From Euryarchaeota archaeon UBA558 (GTDB lineage: Archaea > Thermoplasmatota > Poseidoniia > Poseidoniales > Thalassarchaeaceae): DNA of 64,000 nt. The notes under the pieces were generated by a model. It did not search any database. It was not told the DNA's origin and saw only the letters and a list, made by a program, of their open reading frames with translations. Shown here piece after piece: positions 43,412 to 52,791 of this stretch. The number at the start of each line of letters is the position of its first letter. Position 1 is the first letter of the stretch. The DNA lies in contig DAZE01000016.1 of NCBI GenBank assembly GCA_002507175.1, positions 39,243 to 103,242 of the forward strand. Direction: 5' to 3'. The translations under genes and the position numbers were made by a program.

Positions 43412-45112
43412 ATGTTTCCATTAAATGACGACTTTGATGGCACATCTTTAGATTCGCTTGAGCCAGTTTTCAATGAACTCCTGTCGAGAGATGTCAAATC
43501 TGTTGGTGAACTCGAGACATTCTTTTCTGACATCTCAGATATGGCCGAACATATCTCAGAGGCTGGAGCACGACTCTACATAGGAATGACCTGTGACACG
43601 GAGAATGAACTAAAACAAACTAATTTTCTCAATTTTGTTGAGAATATCAGACCAAGGATGTCAGAAGTCTCGAATAAATTAGACCTAAAAATACTGAGCC
43701 TTGATTTTCTTGATCGGTTATCAGATCGATACACTCTAATTTTGAGAAGTATGCGAAACTCAATTGAGATATTCCGTGAAGAGAACATCCCATTGTCAGT
43801 TGAATGCACAAAACTCTCAACTGAATATCAGAAGATTATCGGTGCGATGACAGTCAATTTCGAGGGAATGGAATACACGCTTCCTCAGATGAGGCGCTTC
43901 TTGGAATCTAACGACAGGGAGACCAGACGTCTTGCTTGGACTTCTGTCCGAGAGAGGAGGATGAAGGACTCGTCCAGAATATCAGAAATACTCGATGAAC
44001 TGATTGACAAAAGAAACAAAATAGCACAGAACGCTGGCTTCAACAACTATGTTGAGTACGCGTTCAGATCCATGGAGAGATTCGATTATACTCCAGAGGA
44101 TTGCAGAGAATTTCACAAATCTGTCGAGATTCACTGCATGCCTTTGATACACCAGATAAATCAGGATCGATTGAATGGATTTGGATTTGACAAACTCATG
44201 CCTTGGGACGTCAATGAGAAATCAGGAGATTCTCCCGATGTTCAAGGTAGGCCCGCTCTTGCTCCGTTTGAAGATGTCTCAGAGTTAGTCTCGCTCACAT
44301 CTGAGGTTTTCCACAAGATGTCTGATGAATTAGGTAAAATGTTCGATAGGCTAGTAGATGGCGAAGTGCTAGATCTGGATAGCAGGAAAGGAAAAGCACC
44401 CGGTGGTTATCAATACAACCTAGAGAAGACAGGATTACCGTTCATTTTCATGAATGCATCAGGTCAACAAGGAGATGTCGAAACCATGATCCATGAGGCT
44501 GGACATGCTTTCCACAGCATGTATTGCAGCCACTTAGGGCTGATACAAGAACGAAATTATCCGATTGAATTTGCTGAAGTAGCCTCTATGTCCATGGAAT
44601 TGCTCACACAACCACATTGGGATGTATTCTACAGCGATGGAGAGGATGTCCAAAGGGCGAGAAAAATGCATCTGGAGTCAGTTATTGGGTTGTTGGCTTG
44701 GATTTGCAGAGTGGATGCCTTCCAACATTGGATGTATGAAAATCCGAAACATTCGCATAATGAGCGGTCCGAGTATTGGTTAGAGTTGCGAAGCCGGTTT
44801 GGACCCAGAACCGAATGGACTGGTTTCGAAGAGGATGAGGCGCTATTCTGGCAGACTCAGGGCCATCTGTTTGGTGCTCCGTTTTATTATATCGAGTATG
44901 GCATTGCACAACTTGGTGCATTACAGATCTGGGCCAAACAACTAGATGATCCACAAACAGCGCTCTCAGATTACAAAAATGCAATGATACTCGGAAACAC
45001 ACGAAATCTGCCCGATCTTTTCGAGGCAGCCGACATAAAATTGAGCTTTGATGAGGAACACATCGGGAGCCTGGTTAATCACGTAAATTCAGCCCTTGAG
45101 GCTAGTGTGTGA
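43412..45112 (+). CDS. pepF: M3 family oligoendopeptidase (PepF-like)
   Basis: A 566-residue cytosolic zinc peptidase. The HExxH motif is in MIHEAGHAFHSMYC, and the third ligand Glu lies in FAEVASMSMELL, as in oligoendopeptidase F. No signal peptide is present. It would cut short peptides delivered from extracellular proteolysis, consistent with the surface protease nearby. The C-terminus carries the AQLGALQIW and LPDLFEAADI segments typical of PepF. It converges on radA. Confidence 0.9.
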   Translation: MFPLNDDFDGTSLDSLEPVFNELLSRDVKSVGELETFFSDISDMAEHISEAGARLYIGMTCDTENELKQTNFLNFVENIRPRMSEVSNKLDLKILSLDFLDRLSDRYTLILRSMRNSIEIFREENIPLSVECTKLSTEYQKIIGAMTVNFEGMEYTLPQMRRFLESNDRETRRLAWTSVRERRMKDSSRISEILDELIDKRNKIAQNAGFNNYVEYAFRSMERFDYTPEDCREFHKSVEIHCMPLIHQINQDRLNGFGFDKLMPWDVNEKSGDSPDVQGRPALAPFEDVSELVSLTSEVFHKMSDELGKMFDRLVDGEVLDLDSRKGKAPGGYQYNLEKTGLPFIFMNASGQQGDVETMIHEAGHAFHSMYCSHLGLIQERNYPIEFAEVASMSMELLTQPHWDVFYSDGEDVQRARKMHLESVIGLLAWICRVDAFQHWMYENPKHSHNERSEYWLELRSRFGPRTEWTGFEEDEALFWQTQGHLFGAPFYYIEYGIAQLGALQIWAKQLDDPQTALSDYKNAMILGNTRNLPDLFEAADIKLSFDEEHIGSLVNHVNSALEASV

Positions 45113-45120
45113 TTTGGGCT

Positions 45121-46122
45121 TCATTCCCTTATTCCTTCTGCGGTCACGGAAAAGACAGCTTCTCCTTCTGGTAGGTTAGGGCTATCAATCAATCTAGCGA
45201 TCCTTCGACCTCCCTTGGACTTTCTCAGATACAATCTAAATGTGCTTGCGTGGCCTACTATGTGGCCTCCTATTGGCTTGGTGGGATCCCCCCACATTGC
45301 ATCTGGTCTAGCGTGGACCTGGTTTGTGACCAATACGAGTGCATTATTTACGTCAGATAGTTGCTTGAGTTCCTTGAGGTGTTTGTTGAGTTTTTGTTGT
45401 CTGTCTGCAAGCATCCCGCGACCTACATATTCAGCCCTAAAGTGGCTGGTGAGAGAGTCTACGATTACCAACTTCACATCTATGTTCTTGGACATACGCT
45501 TGATCTCGTCCACAAGTAGCATTTGGTGTGCAGAATTGTAAGCTCTTGCCACGTGAATCCGGTCTAAAACAGCATTGGGGTCTAGTCCTACTCCCTCTGC
45601 CATTTGAGCTATCCTCTCAGGTCTGAAAGTGTCTTCTGTATCGATGTAGAACACCTCTCCATCGAATCCACCTTGAGAAAGGGGAAGTATCGTGTTTACC
45701 GCTAGTTGGTGCCCAACCTGTGTCTTTCCGCTGCCGAACTCTCCGAATACCTCGACAATGGCCTGAGTCTCGAATCCACCCCCGAGCAACTCATCCAGTG
45801 CTGATGAACCCGAGGTTAATTTCTGGACCTCTGATCTTCTCTCCAACAGCGAAACCCCACTTACGAAACCTCCAACGTTAGCCATTTTCTTTGCACCTGC
45901 TATTATCTTGGAAGCCACTGCCTCTCCAAGTTCAGCTTGGTCCCCGAGTTCCTTGGGACTCATCACAGCAATAGTCATCAACTCGTCAAATCCAGCTTCC
46001 CTCAACTTTTCAGCGGTCGCTGGCCCTACTCCGGGAAGGTCCTCGATTTTGGGTTCTTCTTCCTCTGCATCTATCACTATCTCTTTTTCACTGATTTCTT
46101 GGGTGGTCTTCTTGGCAGGCAT
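45121..46122 (-). CDS. radA: RadA recombinase
   Basis: A 333-residue RecA-family recombinase that forms filaments on single-stranded DNA. N-terminal HhH domain ([15 protein letters not shown]), linker, then the ATPase core with Walker [10 protein letters not shown], Walker [17 protein letters not shown] and L1/L2 loops ([28 protein letters not shown]). There is no intein. The ATG at 46122 (MPAKKTTQE) is chosen over the frame start at 46152 because a TATA element lies 26 bases upstream. Confidence 0.95.
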   Translation of the reverse strand: MPAKKTTQEISEKEIVIDAEEEEPKIEDLPGVGPATAEKLREAGFDELMTIAVMSPKELGDQAELGEAVASKIIAGAKKMANVGGFVSGVSLLERRSEVQKLTSGSSALDELLGGGFETQAIVEVFGEFGSGKTQVGHQLAVNTILPLSQGGFDGEVFYIDTEDTFRPERIAQMAEGVGLDPNAVLDRIHVARAYNSAHQMLLVDEIKRMSKNIDVKLVIVDSLTSHFRAEYVGRGMLADRQQKLNKHLKELKQLSDVNNALVLVTNQVHARPDAMWGDPTKPIGGHIVGHASTFRLYLRKSKGGRRIARLIDSPNLPEGEAVFSVTAEGIRE

Positions 46123-46142
46123 GAACCAAATCAAATGTCGAA

Positions 46143-46153
46143 GGTATATCAAG
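46143..46153 (-). promoter_or_regulatory. Putative TATA box for radA
   Basis: CTTGATATACC on the minus strand, centred about 26 bases before the radA ATG at 46122. This spacing implies a leaderless mRNA. Confidence 0.6.
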
Positions 46154-46244
46154 TAAGCATTGACCCCATTACTTACTGTAAAAGGAATTTCTCCAACATC
46201 AAGGCCTCAGTCCCCTTTTTTTTCACTTTCATTTTAGGTTCAGT

Positions 46245-46249
46245 AAAAA
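46245..46249 (-). terminator. Oligo-T terminator after tRNA-iMet
   Basis: On the minus strand CAATTTTTACTG gives a five-T run 8 bases past the encoded CCA, a typical intrinsic archaeal termination signal. Confidence 0.45.
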
Positions 46250-46256
46250 TTGTAAG

Positions 46257-46334
46257 TGGTAGCGGATGGTGGATTTGAACCACCGGTCTCCGGGTTATGA
46301 GCCCGACGAGATAACCTGACTACTCCAACCCGCT
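46257..46334 (-). tRNA. Initiator tRNA-Met (CAT), CCA encoded
   Basis: A 78-base cloverleaf on the minus strand including CCA. Acceptor AGCGGGT pairs with ATCCGCT (one G-U), with an A1-U72 pair. D stem is GAG/CTC, anticodon loop CTCATAA (CAT at 46297-46299) and T arm GGTGG TTCAAAT CCACC. The A1-U72 pair and the GGG/CCC anticodon stem identify an initiator rather than an elongator. CCA is genomically encoded. Confidence 0.92.
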
Positions 46335-46353
46335 AGCCCAATCCCGGTAGGAT

Positions 46354-46366
46354 CGATTATTTGAAG
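46354..46366 (-). promoter_or_regulatory. Putative TATA element for tRNA-iMet
   Basis: CTTCAAATAATCG on the minus strand lies 20-32 bases upstream of the tRNA 5' end. It is AT-rich relative to its surroundings; weak on its own. Confidence 0.4.
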
Positions 46367-46443
46367 CGAGCGGGAAGCATTAATTCCCAATTCTACATAA
46401 AGTGCATTGTGAGGCTTCTACCCTGACTAGGATTTGATGTATC

Positions 46444-47796
46444 ATGAAAGGAAATATGCTAATCCAAAATGGAACGATCTACCTTCAGAAAAAGAAGGAA
46501 GTCGGAGACCTCAGAATAAAATCTGGCGTCATTAGCACCATAGCAACAGGGGGAGGATTAGAGCCCAATGGGGAAGAAGTTGTTATTGACGCAACCGGTC
46601 TTCATCTTCTGCCTGGTGCGATTGATCCACATGTCCATTTCCGGGACCCTGGTCAACCCGAGAAAGAAGATCTGGAGTCTGGTAGTAGGGCAGCTGCCTC
46701 AGGTGGCATTACTTCATTTCTAGACATGCCAAACAATATCCCAAATGCAATAGACAGAAAAACCATTCAAAACAAACTCGATATTGCAGCCAAGAAATGT
46801 GTCACTCATCATGGGTTCTTCGTCGGGGCTACAAAAGGAAACTTGTCTGATATCCAAAGCGTTGAGGGAATGACTGGGGTTTGTGGCATCAAGATTTTCA
46901 TGGGGAGCAGCACAGGAGATCTGCTGGTTCACGAACAGAGGGATCTAGAGAAAATTTTCTCGAATACTGGTGGAATAATCGCTGTTCATGCAGAGGACGA
47001 GAACAGGTTGCAGGAGCGCCATAGGCATTTCAAAGATAGAACAGATATTGCTGCACATGCAGAGTACAGGGATACCGAGTGTGCTATGATTGCTACCAAG
47101 AGGGCTGTATCCCTTGCAGAGGAGCATGAACACCGCCTTCACATCGTACATCTTACCAGCGCAGAGGAGGCAAACTGGCTCCCTTCTCGAAAGGGGGATT
47201 TAGTCACCACAGAAGTTTGTGTTCAACACCTCACATTCGATGATCGAGATATGGAGGAACTCGGTACGAGGGGTTTGGTGAATCCTCCGATTCGATACGA
47301 GGAGGATAAGGAGGCCCTGTGGAGGCGCCTTCATGACGGCACGATTGATTGTGTGGTCACGGATCATGCCCCTCACAGCCTTGAATCAAAATCTGTCGGT
47401 TATCCGGGTTCTCCAGCGGGCATGCCTGGGGTTGAGACATCCCTTCCTCTAATGTTGACCCATGCAATGAATGGAAGATGCAAGGTCAGAGACGTTGTAA
47501 GGTGGATGTCTGAAGGGCCCGCTAAGGTCTACGGTATGAAAAATAAGGGTTCGCTGGCGGAAGGCAATGATGGAGACCTAGCGATAGTTGATCTTGATAA
47601 TTGGAGAATCGCCAGGGACTCAGAGACATGGACCCGAGTTGGCTGGACGCCATATGACGGAATGGAGTTGACTGGTTGGCCCTCGTACACGGTTGTTGAC
47701 GGCGAAGTTATTCATCTGAGGGGTTCAGATGATAGCCTGAAAGGCCGATCCATCGGCTTGTCCGGGGCATCTGGAAGGGCACTTACGTTTTCTTGA
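46444..47796 (+). CDS. pyrC: Dihydroorotase
   Basis: A 450-residue amidohydrolase closing carbamoyl-aspartate to dihydroorotate in pyrimidine synthesis. The metal motif PHVHFRDPG and substrate MPNNIPN are typical of type I dihydroorotase. AVHAEDENR, HIVHLTSAEE and TDHAPHSLESK supply further ligands, with the catalytic Asp in DHAP. The residue usually carbamylated (Lys) corresponds to KIFMGSS. Length is normal. No other pyr gene is adjacent. Confidence 0.9.
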   Translation: MKGNMLIQNGTIYLQKKKEVGDLRIKSGVISTIATGGGLEPNGEEVVIDATGLHLLPGAIDPHVHFRDPGQPEKEDLESGSRAAASGGITSFLDMPNNIPNAIDRKTIQNKLDIAAKKCVTHHGFFVGATKGNLSDIQSVEGMTGVCGIKIFMGSSTGDLLVHEQRDLEKIFSNTGGIIAVHAEDENRLQERHRHFKDRTDIAAHAEYRDTECAMIATKRAVSLAEEHEHRLHIVHLTSAEEANWLPSRKGDLVTTEVCVQHLTFDDRDMEELGTRGLVNPPIRYEEDKEALWRRLHDGTIDCVVTDHAPHSLESKSVGYPGSPAGMPGVETSLPLMLTHAMNGRCKVRDVVRWMSEGPAKVYGMKNKGSLAEGNDGDLAIVDLDNWRIARDSETWTRVGWTPYDGMELTGWPSYTVVDGEVIHLRGSDDSLKGRSIGLSGASGRALTFS

Positions 47797-47799
47797 GCC

Positions 47800-50139
47800 T
47801 CAGTCCACACAATCTGTGGCGGCCTCATCATTGCAATTTTGCCCTTCGGATTCCATATCCTCAGACTCTGTTGAGTCCTGACTGAAGGGTTGTTCTTGTC
47901 CGGGTATCTCGAGAATCTCAGTGACTACAAGGTCCTCGGTGTTATGCACGGAAATTCCCAAGGCCGAGAATGCATAAACAAAATCTCCCATGAAAATGGA
48001 TCTGCGTATACTAGTCGAATAGCTATGCCACCAGTTTGTATCTCCATCCTCTTGATTGTAAAATGATGAGTGATCGATCTCGCCATGCCCGCCCAGAGTC
48101 TGGTTCTCTACATCCACGTCGACTAGCATCAACTTAGAGACGTACTCATAGCCAGAGTACCCAGATTCGTCGTATAAGTATCGGTAAGTAGATAGTGGAA
48201 CTGCGAGAATAGAATCAGGTGACCAGTAGGTGAATGCCTTGTGCTCGTAGGTAGCCTCAGACCAAGACCATGACCACCCGCAGTGCCTCACGTCCTCGCA
48301 GCGGCTGTCAGTATAAGCCGGAGTTAGCTTCATTGAATCTGCCAAATTTGGAGCGGATGGATCACTCACATCGAACAGAGAGACTTGCGTCGTGGACCAA
48401 TCTAGTCCTAAGCCCCCGACTCCCGGTCCGATACCAATGGTCAACAGCGTGTTTTCGTTGACCGGGTGAATGTACGTTGAGACGCCTGGGACCTCCAATT
48501 CACCGAGAATGACCGGGTTAAATGGGTCTGAGAGGTCAAGTACCCAGAGTGGATCAATCATCTCAAAGGTGACTAGATACCCCCTATCTCCGATGAACCT
48601 CGCACTCCAAATCCTTTCACCGTCCGCTATGTTATCAACCAAGCCGGCCTGGATTAGATTTCCAGATTCATCTGGTATGAGTATTGTGACCCGATTGGAG
48701 GGTCCTGTAAAGGAGCTTGAGCCAGTTTCTTGATCGATTTGATCGGTCATCCACCATCTCCCCCATGCATCCGTGGTGGATGCGACTCTAATCGCCCCAT
48801 CATGCTCAGAGATAGAGAACTGATCCTGGACGGTTCCAAGAACCCTACCGGATGCTAGGTACGAGGTTGATCCAGGATCGGAAATATCGAACACATGGAT
48901 GTTTGTGGCGTCTTCGTAATCATCATTGCCCCAGAACCACCACCAATCATTCGCAGGTTCTGCGAAAACCAGAGCGTTCTGAGAAGAATAGACATTAGCC
49001 CATGATGACCCGATGTGATCCACTTCCATGATCAGGTTATGATTCGTCAGATCCATCGTTGCGATTGTCAGAAATCCTCTTGCGACACTGTCAGAGGATG
49101 CTGAGTACTCGGCACATTCCTCCTCAGAATATGGCAGTGTGACGACTGATCCCTCATCAGTCATTACATATCTCATCGGAACGAAGTCTTCCAGAGTTAA
49201 GGACAATATTCGGTCTCGATTGCTTGAGAGGGTCTCCAATAGGGATCTGTTCCAAATTTCCATCTTCTGGTTCTTGTCAGCAAGTTCCCAGTATTCATCT
49301 GGCAGGTCAGGATAATAATTCAATCCCTCGATGTTGCTATTGTAGTGAGTCACGCTTCTGACTGTGCTTTCTACCAGTCGAGCGGTGTTAAAATATCCCT
49401 CAAAGTAGATGTCATGTTCGATCAGAGGGTTTAGTCTGTCCTGGATATCTATTACAGAATATTTGACCATCCCTGTTTTGAAGTACTCATATGTGTAAAT
49501 CTCCCCATAGCTTTCGTAGCTTACCTCCGTGACCAATAACTCTCTGAGTGGATGGTCTTGATCCAAATCTGTTGCATAAACCGAGGAGGCCACCACGATT
49601 GTGTCCCCCTCGAGCATCATAGATAGGGGAGATCCCTCTATCTCCAAGGTACTGATTAATTCTATCTGACCAAACTCTGGTATGCTCATGACCAACAGAA
49701 GATTACCGTTGAGCATGTACGTGTGGGTACCGTCTGTCTTGAGGAAATCAGCTTCGTCTACACCCGTTTCTTGATTGTTGGTACCCGAAAATTCGTCACC
49801 ATTGGAAGTATCCGCTTGTGGTGTTGTAGTGGCGCCAACATCGGCCTCGGCGAATGCCACGTCATCGATGAATCGGAACCAGGGCTCGATCCAATGGTTG
49901 TATGATTGTTGGTCGAGCGTTGTGATCATCTCGTCCATGAGATTCTGTTGGAGTGTCATTAGTAGACGGTCGCAGTCATCAAAATTCTCCAATACGGCAC
50001 TTGTCCTGGTCCTTTCCGGCAATTCCAATCTGGGATAGTCTTCAGAGCTTGAATCATTGGCCCCATTCAAGTCCACCGTGGATATGCAGCCCTGTAGAAC
50101 TAGTGCGAATGTTATGAGGAGGGTGACATGCTTGTTCAT
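47800..50139 (-). CDS. Beta-propeller surface lipoprotein
   Basis: A 779-residue secreted protein. A signal peptide ends in the lipobox VLQGC (Cys18), so it is probably lipid-anchored outside the cell. The rest matches the archaeal/bacterial family of secreted proteins with a C-terminal beta-propeller distantly related to WD40 repeats: ETGVDEADFLKTDG, RLVESTVRSVTHYN and GYLVTFEMIDPLWVLDLSDPFNPVILGELEVPGVSTYIHP-type blade motifs (quoted in part) are typical. The C-terminus is acidic with Cys residues. Function is unknown; ligand binding or adhesion is likely. Its start faces a membrane regulator gene. Confidence 0.8.
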   Translation of the reverse strand: MNKHVTLLITFALVLQGCISTVDLNGANDSSSEDYPRLELPERTRTSAVLENFDDCDRLLMTLQQNLMDEMITTLDQQSYNHWIEPWFRFIDDVAFAEADVGATTTPQADTSNGDEFSGTNNQETGVDEADFLKTDGTHTYMLNGNLLLVMSIPEFGQIELISTLEIEGSPLSMMLEGDTIVVASSVYATDLDQDHPLRELLVTEVSYESYGEIYTYEYFKTGMVKYSVIDIQDRLNPLIEHDIYFEGYFNTARLVESTVRSVTHYNSNIEGLNYYPDLPDEYWELADKNQKMEIWNRSLLETLSSNRDRILSLTLEDFVPMRYVMTDEGSVVTLPYSEEECAEYSASSDSVARGFLTIATMDLTNHNLIMEVDHIGSSWANVYSSQNALVFAEPANDWWWFWGNDDYEDATNIHVFDISDPGSTSYLASGRVLGTVQDQFSISEHDGAIRVASTTDAWGRWWMTDQIDQETGSSSFTGPSNRVTILIPDESGNLIQAGLVDNIADGERIWSARFIGDRGYLVTFEMIDPLWVLDLSDPFNPVILGELEVPGVSTYIHPVNENTLLTIGIGPGVGGLGLDWSTTQVSLFDVSDPSAPNLADSMKLTPAYTDSRCEDVRHCGWSWSWSEATYEHKAFTYWSPDSILAVPLSTYRYLYDESGYSGYEYVSKLMLVDVDVENQTLGGHGEIDHSSFYNQEDGDTNWWHSYSTSIRRSIFMGDFVYAFSALGISVHNTEDLVVTEILEIPGQEQPFSQDSTESEDMESEGQNCNDEAATDCVD

Positions 50140-50254
50140 CGATGACTCCTAACAAGTTAGAAGATATGAACACCGTGGTACACTGATTTGACATTAGATT
50201 GTACTTTCTCCCATGTCAAACGATCTCACCAACTAAGTCAAAGGTACGAGGCGT

Positions 50255-51079
50255 ATGCACGTTATGATGAGAGAAGTACGTCTGATGCAGGTGTCATTAA
50301 TAATCGCATTTTCAATGGTTTTAGCTGGATCGGAAATTATCGATTTTTCTGAATCAGATGCGAATGAAGAAAATGAGTTTGAGTCCGAGGCACTCACCTT
50401 TGCTGAAGCCGACGAAGCAGGGCAAGACGAGGCTGTAGGCCGTGATAATACGGGGGGTGATGATGGAGGGAGGATCAATTTCGGCCTGTTTACGGGCGGC
50501 ACAGCGATGTTATTGTCTATTTTTACGGGCTCCTTGGTATTTGAAGTCATGAAAGTAGCACTACTGGGAGCGATAGTCACACCCTTCCTTTCCACGATGA
50601 TCTCAGTCCGAGATGACCTCCTAACCCGAGGAAGGATCCTTGGGTACCTTGAAGGAAATGCTGGAATCCACTTTTCTGCACTTAGGGATGCATTAGGTTT
50701 GGCAAACGGGGTCACTGCGTACCACCTGCAGATACTGGAGTCGAAGGGAGAGGTGTTGTCATGGAGAAATGGAAAATTGAGAAGGTACGCAGTATCTGGA
50801 CTATCATCAGAGGATATCGCCAGAATCAGAAACCCAATATCTGGTACAAGGCTGGCTATACTACAGGTGCTATCCGAAAGTGGCTTAGTTGGGGCTACAG
50901 GCAAAAATATTCGGATAAAACTGAAGATTTCTCGCCAATTACTCAGCCATCATATGAGGGAATTACGCATCAATGATCTGATCGAGCCAGCTGAAGAGAA
51001 AAAGAGACCTAGGTGGAGGATTTCCGGCAAAGGCATCGCTGCATTGGCTAATTCCCTAGAGTTCAGCCAATCTCAATAA
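50255..51079 (+). CDS. Membrane-anchored regulator with tandem winged helices
   Basis: A 274-residue protein. Residues about 8-27 form a signal or first membrane helix. An acidic 50-residue segment (DFSESDANEENEFE onward) likely lies outside. A second hydrophobic stretch (about 78-112) leads to two winged-helix domains: one with HFSALRDALGLANGVTAYHLQILESKG-like recognition (about 133-180), the other NIRIKLKISRQLLSHHMREL (about 222-262). It looks like a one-component transcription factor sensing the outside. The divergent beta-propeller lipoprotein is a candidate target. No ligand is known. Confidence 0.78.
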   Translation: MHVMMREVRLMQVSLIIAFSMVLAGSEIIDFSESDANEENEFESEALTFAEADEAGQDEAVGRDNTGGDDGGRINFGLFTGGTAMLLSIFTGSLVFEVMKVALLGAIVTPFLSTMISVRDDLLTRGRILGYLEGNAGIHFSALRDALGLANGVTAYHLQILESKGEVLSWRNGKLRRYAVSGLSSEDIARIRNPISGTRLAILQVLSESGLVGATGKNIRIKLKISRQLLSHHMRELRINDLIEPAEEKKRPRWRISGKGIAALANSLEFSQSQ

Positions 51080-51166
51080 GGGAACCTTCCCAAGCAAATG
51101 GCACACATTGATTTACGGACGTTTTACCAACCTTGGACCCCTCAGAGGAGGTAGGAGGACGGTTGG

Positions 51167-52183
51167 GTGACGGGTGAGGATAAGCTGGAGTTCACTGATG
51201 AAGAGCTTCTCATTTCAGCAAGAACCGTCGTTAGATCTTGCTTGGAGGTCAGAGAACATGAGAATGTGCTTATTGTGACTGACACAGAAACAACCAAAAT
51301 CGCCAGAGCGATATACGAGGCCTCCTCAGAGGCTACGACTCGGGTTTTGTTGATGATGATGCCGGAGTTAGATGAAAAGGGGATGGAGCCCCCCACTCCA
51401 GTTGCAGACCTTATGAGAAGGCAGGATGTTATTTTCCTACTTACGACCAAGTCAATGACGCATACAAGGGCTAGGGCGAATGCCTCCAAGGAAGGCGCTA
51501 GGATAGCGTCAATACCCGGTGTTTCACAGGAGTCCTTCGCAATCGGCGGCTTCACAGCAGACCACAATGCCATGGCAACAGAGATTTCCAGCCTGGGTTC
51601 TAAACTACGTAGGGTTCGAGAAGTAAGGATATCCACGGGCCTGGGTACGGATCTTCGTTTCCAACCCGGGAGTCGGTGGATTCTAGAGGACACGGGGATA
51701 TGCACTCGTCCCGGCCAAGTGACAAACCTACCCGCTGGGAGAGTTTTCGTGATGCCTAAGGAAGGAACAGCACAAGGGAAAATAGTCCTTGATGGCTCAT
51801 GGGAGGGACATACTCTTGGTGATCCCGTCCAACTAACCATCAAAGATGGTTTGTTGGTTTCTGCATCAGGGGACAAAATGTCCGCAGATATTGAGTCTTT
51901 TTTCGACCAATCTGGAGAGGCCATGCGCAGTGGAAAAGGGCACCTGGTCCGAACCCTCTCTGAATTTAGTTTTGGAATGAATCCAAGGGCGAAGAAAGGT
52001 ATGGGGCTTTTGGAAGACCAATGTTGGCGAGGGGGTGCAATGTTCGCATTTGGGAACAACACAGTGCTAGGTGGAACGGCCAGTGTTCACACGAATGTCA
52101 GGGGGCTGATGACAAAGCCTACCGTCGAAATTGATGGCAAGCCATTGATGATGGAAGGGAAATACACTCCGAGGTCAATATGA
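51167..52183 (+). CDS. M29-like aminopeptidase family protein
   Basis: A 338-residue protein of the thermophilic aminopeptidase (M29) fold, which also includes the iron dioxygenase NicX. Family-like blocks are NLPAGRVFVMPKEGTAQGKIVLDG, the TLSEFSFGMNP segment (a metal-ligand Glu) and the late GGTASVHTNVRG. Most members have HxD at this last site; here it reads HTN, so one ligand may be missing. The start is GTG, following a purine-rich GAGGAGGTAGGAGG. Its stop overlaps the next start by 4 bases (ATGA). Peptidase activity is uncertain. Confidence 0.7.
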   Translation: MTGEDKLEFTDEELLISARTVVRSCLEVREHENVLIVTDTETTKIARAIYEASSEATTRVLLMMMPELDEKGMEPPTPVADLMRRQDVIFLLTTKSMTHTRARANASKEGARIASIPGVSQESFAIGGFTADHNAMATEISSLGSKLRRVREVRISTGLGTDLRFQPGSRWILEDTGICTRPGQVTNLPAGRVFVMPKEGTAQGKIVLDGSWEGHTLGDPVQLTIKDGLLVSASGDKMSADIESFFDQSGEAMRSGKGHLVRTLSEFSFGMNPRAKKGMGLLEDQCWRGGAMFAFGNNTVLGGTASVHTNVRGLMTKPTVEIDGKPLMMEGKYTPRSI

Positions 52184-52791
52184 TGAGGGCTCTTCTGTGG
52201 CTCAACGCTGACGGTCCCTCGGATGAGTTGATCGCTCAACTCATCGAGGGGGCGGACATTGTCGCGGGCGTGGATGGAGGTTCGGACAGAGCAATCGGTT
52301 CTGGATTTGAAATAGATTTAATTATCGGAGACATGGATTCACTGAAGCAGCAAGACTCAACGGCTCCGAGGGTAACATTGGAGGATCAGCAGTCGAGCGA
52401 TCTTGTAAAAGCGATAGAATACTTGTATGGCAAGGGGTACAAGGAATTCGATGTGGTCGGTATTGAAGGCGGGCTGGAGTCACACCAACTGGGAATCTGG
52501 GGGGCCCTGGCCGAAGCACCGGGTGATGTAGGCATCACACTCCACTCGGTTAGGTCGGAGATCCACAGAATAAGTCCTAATGCTGGCCAGACTCTTGTCG
52601 AAGTTCCGATTGGCTCCGAGTTCTCAGTCTTCGCTTTGGAGAACTGCAATTTAGTGACCGTTATCGGGGGAAAATGGAGCCTAAACGGAGAGAGTCTAAG
52701 GCTCTCGACAAGGGGACTTCATAATATCGCAGAGGCGTCGACGTTATCATTCTCCAGCGATGGTATCCTCGTTGCCATCATCAACAGGTGA
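52180..52791 (+). CDS. Thiamine pyrophosphokinase
   Basis: A 203-residue ThiN/TPK fold enzyme transferring pyrophosphate from ATP to thiamine. It shows the N-terminal GVDGGSDRA, IIGDMDSL and DQQSSDLVKAIEYL motifs of the catalytic domain, and the C-terminal thiamine-binding beta domain ending STRGLHNIA (usually GLSN). Coupled to the peptidase gene by an ATGA overlap. Its last 45 bases overlap the convergent transporter gene, so the two share coding DNA. Confidence 0.85.
   Translation: MMRALLWLNADGPSDELIAQLIEGADIVAGVDGGSDRAIGSGFEIDLIIGDMDSLKQQDSTAPRVTLEDQQSSDLVKAIEYLYGKGYKEFDVVGIEGGLESHQLGIWGALAEAPGDVGITLHSVRSEIHRISPNAGQTLVEVPIGSEFSVFALENCNLVTVIGGKWSLNGESLRLSTRGLHNIAEASTLSFSSDGILVAIINR

Noticed and set aside
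46216..46223. Eight-T run as a plus-strand terminator
   Set aside because: No plus-strand gene ends nearby; radA and the tRNA are both transcribed on the minus strand, so the run is probably part of the AT-rich radA upstream region.
50140..50254. Possible small RNA in the divergent gap
   Set aside because: No stable stem-loop or conserved motif was visible; the gap is explained by two promoters.
50233..50904. Minus-strand 223-residue open frame
   Set aside because: It is antisense to the winged-helix regulator, rich in Ser and Pro with no domain; the plus strand has clear helices and winged-helix motifs.
51142..52062. Minus-strand 306-residue open frame
   Set aside because: Antisense shadow of the M29-like gene; no recognisable motif and no matching neighbour spacing.
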